Assembly: GCF_026616895.1 (NCBI RefSeq)
Contig: NZ_JANYME010000007.1
Span: forward strand, 30,003 to 94,002
Reading direction: 5' to 3'
Source: Campylobacter sp. MG1
Lineage (GTDB): Bacteria; Campylobacterota; Campylobacteria; Campylobacterales; Campylobacteraceae
DNA length: 64,000 nt
The position numbers and the translations under genes were made by a program. This document shows, piece after piece, positions 51,877 to 60,980 of this stretch. Positions within the stretch are counted from its first letter, which is position 1. Every line of letters starts with the position of its first letter. The notes under the pieces were generated by a model. The model did not search any database. It saw nothing but the letters and a program-made list of their open reading frames with translations, and was not told the origin of the DNA.

Positions 51877-53619
51877 ATGAGTATTTATAAAGAAAGAATT
51901 AAAAAATTACAAGAATTAATCAAATTTAATGATTTAGATTTTTATATAGTTTTAAGTTCTGACCCACACGCTAGTGAATATTTGCCCGATTTTTATAAAA
52001 CTAGAGCGAAATTAAGTGGCTTTAGTGGTTCGGCTGGGACACTTATAGTTTCTCAAAATGAAGCATTTTTATTTACTGACGGAAGATATTTTTTACAGGC
52101 TAGTAAGCAATTAGAAGGAAGTGATATTAAACTTTGCAAAACTGCTGATTATTTTTCTTTTTTATCTGATTATAAAAATGCAAAAATAGGTATAGATTAT
52201 TCTGTTTTAATGCATAATATTTATTTAAAATTAAGTGATAATTTTAATTTAGTTAATATTGATTTGGCTAGTGAAATTTTAGAAAATAGTGAAATCATTA
52301 CAAATGAAATTTATAAACAAGATGATAAATTTATAAGCCTTAGTGCTAGTGAAAAAATATTAAAAATTAAAAAAATTATGCGAGAAAAAAATATAAATCA
52401 TCACATAATATCAAGTCTTGATGATATAGCTTATATTACAAATTTGCGTGGTAGTGATGTATTGTATAATCCTGTATTTTTATCATATTTAATTATAAGT
52501 GATGATAATTGTGTTTTGTTTGTAAATGAGAAAAAATTAAATAGCAATGTTAAAATTTATTTGCAAAACCAAGGAATTATTGTAAAAGATTATTGTGAGA
52601 TTTTGAATTATTCTAATTGTCTGAATGGAAATATTTTACTTGATTATGAAAAAACTTCTACGAAATTAGCATTGAATTTACAAGGAAATTTAATCAATGA
52701 TATTAATCCTAGTGTGTTTTTGAAATCATGTAAAAATGAAATAGAAATAGAAAATATAAAACAAGCACATATTCAAGATGGAGTTGCTTTAGTTAGATTT
52801 TTTATGGATTTTGAAAAAAGAATTGGTAGTGGTGAAAAATTAAATGAATGCGATATTGATACTTTAATTACTAATGAAAGAGCAAAACATAATTTATATA
52901 TTAGTAATTCTTTTTCTACTATAGCAGGTTTTAATGAAAATGCAGCATTACCACACTATAGAGCAATAAAGGGTAGTGCAAAACAAATTTCAAAAGATGG
53001 TATATTATTAATAGATAGTGGAGCGCAGTACCAAAATGGAACTACTGATATTACTAGGGTTATAGCTATTGGTAAGGTTAGTGATGAGGTGGTAAATGAT
53101 TATACTTTAGTTTTAAAATCTCACATAGCTATGAGTTCTTTAATACACAAAGAAGATGTTTTAATGCCTTTATTAGATGTTATGGCTAGAAGTATTTTAT
53201 GGGAAAAAGGACTTGATTATATGCACGGAACTGGTCATGGGGTTGGGTATTTTTTAAATGTTCATGAAGGTCCTCAAGTTTTATCATATCTTACGAATAT
53301 TCATATGAAAATGAAGGTAAAAAAAGGTATGTTAACCTCTATAGAGCCAGGGCTTTATAAGTATAATCAATATGGTATAAGATTAGAAAATTTAGTATTA
53401 TCAATGCCTTATTTAAGCACAGAATATGGTGAATTTTTAAAATTTGAAAGTGTAACTTTATATCCTTTTGAATTAAATTTAATAAATTTAAATATGCTTG
53501 ATGAGAAAGAAAAATTATGGCTAAATTCTTATCATGAAAAAGTATTTAAAACATTAAGTCCATATTTAAATGACAATGAGAAATATTGGCTAGAAAATAA
53601 AACAAAAAAGATTAATTAG
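51877..53619 (+). CDS. pepP: Aminopeptidase P family (Xaa-Pro) metallopeptidase
   Basis: The 580-aa protein starts at the ATG at 51877 after AAAGGA; an upstream start would overlap the transporter gene. Two creatinase-like N-terminal domains (SDPHASEYLPD, FTDGRYFLQA) precede the pita-bread catalytic domain with metal ligands D (DSGAQYQNGTTDITR, two Asp), H in HGTGHGVGYFLNVHEGP and E in TSIEPGLY and ENLV. It removes N-terminal residues before proline in the cytoplasm. The long, three-domain form resembles eukaryotic XPNPEP1 more than E. coli PepP. Confidence 0.92.
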   Translation: MSIYKERIKKLQELIKFNDLDFYIVLSSDPHASEYLPDFYKTRAKLSGFSGSAGTLIVSQNEAFLFTDGRYFLQASKQLEGSDIKLCKTADYFSFLSDYKNAKIGIDYSVLMHNIYLKLSDNFNLVNIDLASEILENSEIITNEIYKQDDKFISLSASEKILKIKKIMREKNINHHIISSLDDIAYITNLRGSDVLYNPVFLSYLIISDDNCVLFVNEKKLNSNVKIYLQNQGIIVKDYCEILNYSNCLNGNILLDYEKTSTKLALNLQGNLINDINPSVFLKSCKNEIEIENIKQAHIQDGVALVRFFMDFEKRIGSGEKLNECDIDTLITNERAKHNLYISNSFSTIAGFNENAALPHYRAIKGSAKQISKDGILLIDSGAQYQNGTTDITRVIAIGKVSDEVVNDYTLVLKSHIAMSSLIHKEDVLMPLLDVMARSILWEKGLDYMHGTGHGVGYFLNVHEGPQVLSYLTNIHMKMKVKKGMLTSIEPGLYKYNQYGIRLENLVLSMPYLSTEYGEFLKFESVTLYPFELNLINLNMLDEKEKLWLNSYHEKVFKTLSPYLNDNEKYWLENKTKKIN

Positions 53620-53636
53620 TTTTATAATTAATCTTT
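53607..53636 (+). terminator. Terminator after the aminopeptidase P gene
   Basis: AAAGATTAATTA (53607-53618) and TAATTAATCTTT (53625-53636) form a perfect 12-bp stem with a 6-nt loop, starting within the last codons. It is AT-rich and followed by a T-rich tract. Confidence 0.65.
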
Positions 53637-53741
53637 ATAATTATTTATTTTAAATATAAAAATATATATAATAAATCATTAAATTTATAATTTTATAAGA
53701 ATTTATAATATATAATTTTTTATATTTTAAAAGGAGAGATT

Positions 53742-54434
53742 ATGAAAAAAGTTTTTTTATCTTTACTACTTGCATCTTTTTTAAATGCAGGAGAGCTAAA
53801 TATAGCAGCAGCTGCAAATATTTCTTATCCATTAGAAGAATTAAAAGCAGCTTTTAATGAGAAATATCCGGATATTAAATTAGTTATTAATACTGGTGCT
53901 AGTGGTGGTTTTAATTCACAGATTAAAAATGGTGCTGATTTTGATGTGTTTTTAGCAGCTAATATGGATTTTGCTACAGATTTAGAAAATTTGACTAAGA
54001 ATAAAGCAACTTCTTATGCGAAAGGAAGATTATTGCTTTTTGCACCTAAAAAAGATGCTAATTTAAAAGGTTTAGAAAATGCTAGTTGTATTGCTATAGC
54101 AAACCCTAAAACAGCACCTTATGGTAAGGCAGCTACTGAAGTTTTAGCAAAGGTCAAAAATTCAAATAAAATCATTCAAGCTACAAGTATAGCGGCTACT
54201 TTATCTCAAACTATTAATGCTTGTGAATATGGTTTTATAGCGGCATCATCTAAAGCTGAATTATTAAAATTAGGTTATAAAGATGAAAATATGCTTTTAG
54301 TTGATGAAAATTTACATGAGCCGATTTTACAAGGTATGATAATAGTTAAAAATAGTGAAGATGCTAAAAAGTTTTATGATTTTATATTAAGTGATGAAGC
54401 AAAGGCGATTTTTAATAAATATGGATATGAATGA
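53742..54434 (+). CDS. modA: Molybdate-binding periplasmic protein
   Basis: The 230-aa protein has a signal peptide (about 1-16), then LNIAAAANISYPLEEL and NTGASGGFNSQIKNGADFDVFLAAN, the standard ModA blocks with the oxyanion-binding Ser residues. It captures molybdate or tungstate for the ModBC transporter, feeding cofactor to formate dehydrogenase and nitrate reductase. GGAG precedes the ATG. The end overlaps modC by 14 nt. The 120-bp upstream region is pure AT-rich promoter DNA with no visible ModE site. Confidence 0.93.
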   Translation: MKKVFLSLLLASFLNAGELNIAAAANISYPLEELKAAFNEKYPDIKLVINTGASGGFNSQIKNGADFDVFLAANMDFATDLENLTKNKATSYAKGRLLLFAPKKDANLKGLENASCIAIANPKTAPYGKAATEVLAKVKNSNKIIQATSIAATLSQTINACEYGFIAASSKAELLKLGYKDENMLLVDENLHEPILQGMIIVKNSEDAKKFYDFILSDEAKAIFNKYGYE

Positions 54435-55098
54435 AATTTGCTTAAAATATAGTTTCAAAGATTTTACTATAGATGCTACGATTAGTTTAAAAGAAAGTGA
54501 AATCGTAGCACTATTTGGAGATAGTGGAAGTGGAAAAAGCACGATTTTAAGATTACTTGCTGGACTTTTAGGTGATGGAATTTTACCTAAAAATGAACTT
54601 GCTTTTTTATTCCAAGATTGCACTTTATTTTCAAATTTTAATGTGTATGAGAATTTGCTTTATTCTAATACTAAGACTTTATTTGATGATTTAAAAATTA
54701 TTTTTTCAAGGTCAAAGGCGAATGAATATTATGATGAATTATTAAATTTGGCAGGTTTAAGTGATAAGAAATTTGCAAATTTGAAGACACTAAGTGGCGG
54801 AGAAAAACAACGCTTAGCATTAATTTGTGCTTTAAGTAAAAAAGCAAAATATATATTACTTGATGAGCCATTAAGTGCTTTAGATGATACTAATAAAATT
54901 GCTTTAATAAATTTAATTAAAAAAATTAATTCTACATATAAATGCACAATAATTTTAGTTTCACATTCTTGTTTTGAAATTTATTCTTTAGCAAGTCGTG
55001 TTTATATGATACACAATGGTAAAACCATAAAATGCTTAAATAGGCAAGAATTTTATAATGAAAAAATAAAAAATAATGAGTTGATATGCAAGATTTAG
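54421..55098 (+). CDS. modC: Molybdate ABC transporter ATP-binding protein (short form)
   Basis: The 225-aa protein starts at the ATG at 54421; the one at 54427 is possible and a start at 54391 is unlikely. Walker A is GDSGSGKST, the signature is LSGGEKQRLAL and Walker B is KYILLDEPLSALD. It stops after the ATPase core, so the C-terminal MOP (molybdate-sensing) domain found in E. coli ModC is absent. It overlaps modB by 13 nt. The order modA-modC-modB differs from the common ABC order. Confidence 0.9.
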   Translation: MDMNEICLKYSFKDFTIDATISLKESEIVALFGDSGSGKSTILRLLAGLLGDGILPKNELAFLFQDCTLFSNFNVYENLLYSNTKTLFDDLKIIFSRSKANEYYDELLNLAGLSDKKFANLKTLSGGEKQRLALICALSKKAKYILLDEPLSALDDTNKIALINLIKKINSTYKCTIILVSHSCFEIYSLASRVYMIHNGKTIKCLNRQEFYNEKIKNNELICKI

Positions 55099-55736
55099 AA
55101 CCAATTTTTTTATCATTAAAATTATCTTTTATTTGTGCTTTTGTTTTATTTATTTTATGTTTATATCCAGCATTTTATTGTGCTAGAAATGATTTTTTTG
55201 CTAAGAAATTTATAATTAGTGTTGTATCATTGCCATTAGTTTTACCACCTACTGTTTTAGGATTTTATCTTTTGGTTTTTTTAAGCCCTAATAATTTTTT
55301 GGGTGAATTTTTAGCAAAATATGATATTAAATTAGTTTTTAATTTTCAAGCTTTAGTTATAGCATCTTTAATTTATTCTTTACCATTTATGTTTAATCCT
55401 TTATATACAGCATTTAAGGCCTTGCCTAATAATTTATTTGATAGGGCAAAATTATTAGAAAAATCTATACCTAATATTATTTTTCGTCTTTCATTACCAT
55501 TAATTTTTCCTAGTTTAATTAGTGCTTTTATTATGACATTTGCTCATACTATGGGTGAATTTGGAGTTGTTATGATGATAGGTGGAAGTATTACAGGTGA
55601 GACTAAAGTAGCATCAATCGCTGTTTATGAAGCGTTAGAAAATATTGATTATACAAGAGCGCATGAGATTAGTATTATAATGCTTTTAATATCATTTGCT
55701 TTTCTTTTACCACTTCAATATATTAAAAATAAATGA
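55086..55736 (+). CDS. modB: Molybdate ABC transporter permease
   Basis: The 216-aa protein has five or six membrane helices. It has the PLVLPPTVLGFYLLVF segment and the ABC-permease coupling loop (LPLIFPSLISAFIMTFAHTMGEFGVVMMIGG region, with the E-F-G pattern) typical of ModB. It forms the channel for molybdate with ModC. Its start lies inside modC, so synthesis of the two is coupled. Confidence 0.92.
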   Translation: MQDLEPIFLSLKLSFICAFVLFILCLYPAFYCARNDFFAKKFIISVVSLPLVLPPTVLGFYLLVFLSPNNFLGEFLAKYDIKLVFNFQALVIASLIYSLPFMFNPLYTAFKALPNNLFDRAKLLEKSIPNIIFRLSLPLIFPSLISAFIMTFAHTMGEFGVVMMIGGSITGETKVASIAVYEALENIDYTRAHEISIIMLLISFAFLLPLQYIKNK

Positions 55737-55837
55737 TTTTAGTTTATAAATTTATTATTTAGAATATTATATAAATTTATAAAAATAATTAAAAATTATG
55801 ATTTATCGTATGAAAATTGAATAATAATGATATAAAA

Positions 55838-55860
55838 TTAGCAAGTAAAATACTTGCTAA
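55838..55860 (-). terminator. Terminator of the lipoprotein operon
   Basis: TTAGCAAGTA (55838-55847) and TACTTGCTAA (55851-55860) form a perfect 10-bp stem with a 3-nt loop, immediately after the last stop. On the minus strand it is followed by TTTTATAT. Confidence 0.85.
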
Positions 55861-57090
55861 TTAGAATTCAAAACCACCACCAGGTAAGCGTTTTGCTTTA
55901 GGGACTTGATAATTATCCTTATGTGATACACCACTTTTATTAGCATTATCTACAAATTTACAAATATTACCTTTGATTACACTACCTTCTATTATATTTG
56001 CATAACTAATTTTTGCACTAGCATTTACAACTTCTACCTTTCCAGTGTAAATTTCTTCATTACCTGTAGTTTCTTTAGTATAGCTATCAACAATTTTTGC
56101 ACCTAATTTATAGCATTCTAAAACAGCACCAATATTCATTTTTTGAGTAAATACTGCTTGATTATTACTAACTTTTTCAACCTTTGGCGGGTAAATTGCT
56201 GCTTGAATATTTTCTACTATTCTTTGAGCAACATTATCTAAAATTCTATTATACTCAAGACTGCTTGGTTCTTTTGCTTTATTTGTTATAGTAATTGTAT
56301 CACTAAATCTAGTCTCTCTAGTAGCTGGAATTATTATTTGATAACTTAACATTAAAGATAAATTTGCACTAGAGCCCCCACCTAAATTTCCTATTAGTGG
56401 ATTTGCCTTATTTTCGCTTACTCCAGCATCTTCAAGTGTATAACGAAGCATATAATCACTTCCTAATACACGGTTCATTTGTAATTTTTCATCACTTGCA
56501 CCTGTGCTATTTATTATACTCATTTCGTTTATGTATTCTAAATTTGCACTTCTATCAAGTAGGTTAAATTTACGAGTTTTATGAATTTCGCTTTCAATTT
56601 TTACTAATAAATCATTACTAACTTGGTTAGCACTTTTTCCAAAAATATAAAAATCATTATTTTTATAAGCAGGATAAACTACTATTCTACGGCGATTATT
56701 TTCTTTTCCAGGAGTTTTATAGCTTTTTACACTTGAATTTTTTGTAACATTTACTATAACTTTATATCCTGTAGGTGTTTGTTCTGTAGATACTACATCA
56801 AAAGTGCTAAAACGACCATTTGTAGCTTTGCTTATTTTTTGAGAAAACTGAGCGTTTATATTTGTACCATCGTTTGAGCTTTCCATTTGTGTTTGCGAAA
56901 ATGAATTTGTGCTTTTAATGTAAGCACCATTTAGCTTTGTTACAGCTTCAGCTATTGCATTATCCACAGCTTCGCTGTATGTTACGCCGTATCCTTCGCC
57001 TGTAGCACTTTTTGAATAATGTTTAGTGGTTGTAGCTGCACTTAGACTTGTTAAAAACAAGCCTAAGAATATTATTAAAATTTTTTTCAT
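55861..57090 (-). CDS. CsgG/LPP20-like exported protein, envelope operon gene 5
   Basis: The 409-aa protein has a signal peptide (about 1-19) without a lipobox Cys. The N-terminal domain (SATGEGYGVTYSEAVDNAIAEAV) resembles LPP20/FlgT-type repeats. The middle part (RRIVVYPAYKNNDFYIFGKSA, ... RKFNLLDRSANLEYINEM, then LGSDYMLRYTLED) resembles CsgG-like lipoprotein folds. CsgG forms an outer-membrane pore for curli, but no curli genes are here. It ends an operon with an LpoB-like lipoprotein. A role in outer-membrane or peptidoglycan assembly is the best guess. Confidence 0.68.
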   Translation of the reverse strand: MKKILIIFLGLFLTSLSAATTTKHYSKSATGEGYGVTYSEAVDNAIAEAVTKLNGAYIKSTNSFSQTQMESSNDGTNINAQFSQKISKATNGRFSTFDVVSTEQTPTGYKVIVNVTKNSSVKSYKTPGKENNRRRIVVYPAYKNNDFYIFGKSANQVSNDLLVKIESEIHKTRKFNLLDRSANLEYINEMSIINSTGASDEKLQMNRVLGSDYMLRYTLEDAGVSENKANPLIGNLGGGSSANLSLMLSYQIIIPATRETRFSDTITITNKAKEPSSLEYNRILDNVAQRIVENIQAAIYPPKVEKVSNNQAVFTQKMNIGAVLECYKLGAKIVDSYTKETTGNEEIYTGKVEVVNASAKISYANIIEGSVIKGNICKFVDNANKSGVSHKDNYQVPKAKRLPGGGFEF

Positions 57091-57092
57091 AA

Positions 57093-58481
57093 TTAAAAGT
57101 CCTCTACTTCAACATTTCTTGAACGAATAATTTTTTGAGTATTAGTTGGTGGAGTTATTGCTTGTGTAGGTTTTAAGCCGTTTTTTGACTCATGAACACT
57201 TGCAGGTGAATAATAAAGCATCACTCCTGTTATACCTTGCTCACCTTTTGTTTTTTTCCAGTTATTTACAACTTTTGTTCCTATTAATTTCATACTTGCA
57301 CTAGCACTCATATTTTCTTGAAATACTGTTGAAATAGCATTTTCTTCTACTAAACCACCTGTTTGTTCATCAATGCCATCTTTACTCTTAACTTCAACAG
57401 CTACTTTTTCCATAGTTCTTTGAACTGTTTTTGCACTTTCTTTTGCACTAATTTGAGTTCCTATAAACATAGCTAAATTTTGTTCTGCGTTCATTTGTGC
57501 AACTTTAATAGCATTTTCAGCCTTTCTATCTGCAAATTTGCCTTTATTTTCATAGTTTTTCATACCATAAGAAATTAACGCTGGTTGGCAATTTTCATCA
57601 TAGAAAAATGTAAGCCCTAATTTTGAAAGTGGAGTTTTAATACTATTTGCTAATTCTCTTGCATTTTTGCATTGTTCTTTTTTAGCTGTTGGTTTTGCTA
57701 AATATCCACCTTTTAAAGCTGCTGCTAATTCTATTGATTTAGGTGATATATAAGCTACTAGACCAACTTGGTCATAACCATTTTTACCTTTTACAATATA
57801 ATTTTCATAAGGAATTAAACCGTTCACAGCACCAAATGCTGTTTTAAGCGATTCTGTTTTAAAATCTTGAGAGTTTTTGATTTTTTCAGCTCTATAAATT
57901 AACTCTTGTTCTTTTATAGCATCATCTCCTGCGATTTTTTTAATTAGTGCATTTATAATGTTTTCTGCTGTTTTGTTTTTTTCTTTTTGACTTTTAATTT
58001 CTTGCTCTATTAATTTATCAATATCAGCATCGCTTAAATCATCACTATAACCACTTAAAATATTTTTTGTTTGATAAATACCGTATTTTTCCATAACTAT
58101 TTTTGCTTTTAACCTTAAAAATGCTTCATTGTAAGCACTTGCTAAATAATCATAGTATTTTGGGTCTTCTCTAAATACAGGAATTGGAATAGCAGGAGAA
58201 ATGAAAGCTTCTCTTCCACTTGCTTTATCCTCTATTTGTTCTGCTACTTCACTCATCATTCTTAAAATATCATTTTCGTCATCAACAAAACCATTGTTTT
58301 CATCACTTACTGGCAAAGTCTCATCAGTAGCTTTTATGTCTTGGCTTACAACACTTTCTTCTTTAGGTGCTACTACTTCACTTGTAGCTTGAGTAGGTGT
58401 TTGATTAGCCACTTCTTCAGCTAATGCACCAACACTTATAACACTTGCTAATACTGAACTTAATAAAATTTTTCTTACCAT
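57093..58481 (-). CDS. Exported hypothetical protein (DUF6844-like), envelope operon gene 4
   Basis: The 462-aa protein has a signal peptide ending near ALAEE (about residue 21), then an acidic Ser/Glu/Thr-rich linker (to about 85) and a large mixed domain. The part with QKEKNKTAENIINALIKK and AENAIKVAQMNAEQNLAMFIGTQISAKES is helical and looks like the shared domain that accompanies CsgG/LPP20-like genes in gamma- and epsilonproteobacteria. I only tentatively call it DUF6844. It overlaps the LpoB-like gene by 7 nt and starts 2 nt before the next gene. No function known. Confidence 0.6.
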   Translation of the reverse strand: MVRKILLSSVLASVISVGALAEEVANQTPTQATSEVVAPKEESVVSQDIKATDETLPVSDENNGFVDDENDILRMMSEVAEQIEDKASGREAFISPAIPIPVFREDPKYYDYLASAYNEAFLRLKAKIVMEKYGIYQTKNILSGYSDDLSDADIDKLIEQEIKSQKEKNKTAENIINALIKKIAGDDAIKEQELIYRAEKIKNSQDFKTESLKTAFGAVNGLIPYENYIVKGKNGYDQVGLVAYISPKSIELAAALKGGYLAKPTAKKEQCKNARELANSIKTPLSKLGLTFFYDENCQPALISYGMKNYENKGKFADRKAENAIKVAQMNAEQNLAMFIGTQISAKESAKTVQRTMEKVAVEVKSKDGIDEQTGGLVEENAISTVFQENMSASASMKLIGTKVVNNWKKTKGEQGITGVMLYYSPASVHESKNGLKPTQAITPPTNTQKIIRSRNVEVEDF

Positions 58482-59083
58482 GTTACGCTCCTATTTGAAC
58501 CTGCTTTATTAACTTTTACTTCTTCATCCCATTCAATTAAACCTGTGCCTGTATCAGTTAATCTTAGTTGAAAATAATAATCTACTCTTTGTTTAGAACC
58601 TGAAATTTTTGTGTTTCTTTGGATAATTTTTCCACTAAGTGATAAATCAGCTGCCTTTAAAGAACCTTTAGCTGCTATTGTCCCTTGGTCAAATTCATCA
58701 TTATCTCTTAACTCTCTCATATTATAAGTAGCCTCATCTCTAGCACCATTTGCACCAAGTGCTGAAGTAACCTTTACTCTTCCTGTTTGTCTTAATGCTC
58801 TTTCAATTTTTGCTGTTATTAAATCAGTATCAAAATGTTGCATAGTATCATTTACAACTCTTGATACTACTAGATAATGTCCAGCTTTTGAATTTGTAAA
58901 ATATGGACTTGCAAGCATAGAATCAATCATTTCTCTTGCAACTTTATCAATATCAGCATCGTCAATACCTAAAGATACTGGCTTTTCAGCTTTATTATTT
59001 GGTGTTGGTTGAACATATTCAGGTGCAACACACGCACTAAGTCCAAGTGCAACCATTAGTGATAACATATAAGTTTTTTTCAT
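58475..59083 (-). CDS. LpoB-like outer membrane lipoprotein, envelope operon gene 3
   Basis: The 202-aa protein is read from the ATG at 59083; the earlier one lies 5 codons upstream with a weaker context. Lipobox LSAC gives Cys17. The mature domain (VAREMIDSMLASPYFTNS, VVSRVVNDTMQHFDTDLIT, GTIAAKGSLKAADLSLSGKIIQ, DYYFQLRLTDTGTGLIEW) closely follows the PBP-activator LpoB. In E. coli LpoB reaches through peptidoglycan to activate PBP1B. Campylobacter PBP partners are not known to me. Confidence 0.85.
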   Translation of the reverse strand: MKKTYMLSLMVALGLSACVAPEYVQPTPNNKAEKPVSLGIDDADIDKVAREMIDSMLASPYFTNSKAGHYLVVSRVVNDTMQHFDTDLITAKIERALRQTGRVKVTSALGANGARDEATYNMRELRDNDEFDQGTIAAKGSLKAADLSLSGKIIQRNTKISGSKQRVDYYFQLRLTDTGTGLIEWDEEVKVNKAGSNRSVTW

Positions 59084-59094
59084 AATTATTCCTT

Positions 59095-59490
59095 TCATTT
59101 TGTTATTTTATAAACTTGAATTTTATATGCCCTTGCTTGAGAAGATGGTGCAGGGAATTGTAAATATACTATATCGTTAGGAAATATTGTTACTTCTTTT
59201 TTTCCTAAATTTCCAGTATTTATGTGGTGTAAATTTTTATCAAACCAATCAATGCTAATTTTGATTTTTTGCTCACTACTTTTTAAATTTGTAAAATTTA
59301 TATTAGCTAATAATGTTTCATTTTTATAATATACATCTTCAGTACAAGCTAGATTTTTATTTAAACTAACATCTGTATAAATTACATTTTGACATTGATT
59401 TAATGCTTGAACTACTGGCTTATTTGTGCTTTGTGTATTAGCACAAGCACAAAAACACAACATACTAAGACCTAAAATATACTTTTTCAT
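59095..59490 (-). CDS. YcfL-like (DUF1425) lipoprotein, envelope operon gene 2
   Basis: The 131-aa lipoprotein has lipobox FCAC (Cys16). The mature part is a compact beta domain with DVSLNKNLACTEDVYYK and INFTNLKSSEQKIKISIDWFD, as in YcfL, which is encoded beside lpoB in E. coli. The shared neighbourhood in two distant phyla classes supports a functional link with the LpoB-like protein. GGAG precedes the ATG. Confidence 0.78.
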   Translation of the reverse strand: MKKYILGLSMLCFCACANTQSTNKPVVQALNQCQNVIYTDVSLNKNLACTEDVYYKNETLLANINFTNLKSSEQKIKISIDWFDKNLHHINTGNLGKKEVTIFPNDIVYLQFPAPSSQARAYKIQVYKITK

Positions 59491-59504
59491 ATTACTCCTT
59501 TTAC

Positions 59505-60914
59505 TTATCTTTCTTCAAAAATTTGTTTATAAAACACTCCAGCAATAGGTGATTTTATATATATTACAAAGTGTTTATTTGGGTTTAAATTTTCTTCTAA
59601 TATTATCTCTTTGTTTGGGTTTGATATAATTATTTTTCCATTGTTTGGTACTCTTGCTACTTGATATTCTTTAGGAACTCCTACGAAATATCTAGTATCA
59701 GCGTGATTTGTTAAAAATGTAAAAATATTAGTAGCTAAGCCTAAAGTTCTATCTTCTTTAGTAGCGGCTGTGTTTAATGCTGTTTTTGCTGTTAAATTTA
59801 TGATTGTTTTTGTTACACGGTATGCTAAATTTGCTTTGTATTCTGCCGTAATTACACTATCCATATCACTTAATAATTTAGTATCTTTATCATTTATAAA
59901 TAAATAATCATAAGATTTATAGCTATCACCTAAAGTAGCCATAGCAAAGTTTAAGCTAGATAAACCTGCAACCCCGTCGTTTGTTACCATAAATGGGATT
60001 GTGAAATTCGTTTCTTTTAAATTTAAACCATACCCATTGTCAAATATTAGCCATATATATTTTCCATTATTTGATATATCCATACTTGATATGATTTTAT
60101 TTTTAGATTTTTTATTTTTTTTAATATTAAAATTTGTATTAGCTAATATGTAATCTTGTGCTATATAAATATTATTTTCTTGAACACTCGTTTCTCTAAA
60201 TTGAAATCGTGCTTTACTATAATCTTTATCTAAAACAAAAAATAATCCAGCAAAATAACTAACAAATGGATTCGTAAAATCTTTGTATGCTTTAGTTTGT
60301 AAAAAATCAAAATTTTCTTGTATGATTTTATTAGCCATATTGTTATTTTCATCAGTGCTATTTAGCTTTTCTCGTTTTTTTGATATAGCTTTTTCAAATT
60401 CATCTCTAGCAATTTCTTGTCTATTAATAGCACGATTAATTTCAACTCTAGCTGCACCATAATCTTTTAACGCTAGATAATCCATAGCTTTATAGGTATT
60501 CGTTAGTATTCTTTCAAAATACAAGCCCTCATAATCTGTTGCGTTTTGATTAGTAACAGCGTGTAATACTTCTTTACCAGCTTTTTTAGCTATATTTTCT
60601 TCGTCTACACTAAATCTATAATTATCTTCTACAATATTAAAGATATTTATACTTTTTTGAAATTCTCCACATAAAAATGCTTTATATCCTAAATAGCTCC
60701 CATGATAAACTGGGTCTTTTATAGATATTAAATTTTGTGGATTTTCTTTGTCATCGTATTTTAAATTTTTATTATTTAAATCACAATTTTGTGTAGCTAT
60801 ATCATTTACTTTTGCTTTATTTTCGGTATCAAAACCTGTAAAAACTGCTGTAGAACATGATGTTAAAAATAATATTGATATAATTAATATTAAATATTTA
60901 TTTATTAATCTCAC
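59505..60914 (-). CDS. COG3014-like lipoprotein, first gene of the envelope operon
   Basis: The 469-aa lipoprotein has lipobox LTSC (Cys20) and starts with GTG at 60912-60914. The mature region has TPR-like helices (YLGYKAFLCGEFQKSINIFN, NTYKAMDYLALKDYGAARVEINRA, RFQFRETSVQEN) followed by a beta-rich C-terminus ending in GVFYKQIFEER, the layout of COG3014 proteins. It heads a run of five genes all predicted to be exported. A G10 tract lies 5 nt upstream of the GTG and overlaps where the ribosome binding site should be, so expression may vary with tract length. Confidence 0.75.
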   Translation of the reverse strand: MRLINKYLILIISILFLTSCSTAVFTGFDTENKAKVNDIATQNCDLNNKNLKYDDKENPQNLISIKDPVYHGSYLGYKAFLCGEFQKSINIFNIVEDNYRFSVDEENIAKKAGKEVLHAVTNQNATDYEGLYFERILTNTYKAMDYLALKDYGAARVEINRAINRQEIARDEFEKAISKKREKLNSTDENNNMANKIIQENFDFLQTKAYKDFTNPFVSYFAGLFFVLDKDYSKARFQFRETSVQENNIYIAQDYILANTNFNIKKNKKSKNKIISSMDISNNGKYIWLIFDNGYGLNLKETNFTIPFMVTNDGVAGLSSLNFAMATLGDSYKSYDYLFINDKDTKLLSDMDSVITAEYKANLAYRVTKTIINLTAKTALNTAATKEDRTLGLATNIFTFLTNHADTRYFVGVPKEYQVARVPNNGKIIISNPNKEIILEENLNPNKHFVIYIKSPIAGVFYKQIFEER

Positions 60915-60919
60915 GGTTA

Positions 60920-60929
60920 CCCCCCCCCC
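60920..60929 (-). repeat. Poly-G tract (G10) at the ribosome binding site of the lipoprotein operon
   Basis: Ten Cs on the plus strand, ten Gs in the transcript. Five nucleotides separate the tract from the GTG start, and no other Shine-Dalgarno sequence is visible. No -10 box abuts it, unlike the two promoter tracts elsewhere in this window; an AT-rich possible -10 (TATTAAT) lies just upstream. Confidence 0.85.
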
Positions 60930-60980
60930 TATTAATATTTATTAATCTTATTAATTTTTAGTTAATAATAATTAAACCTA

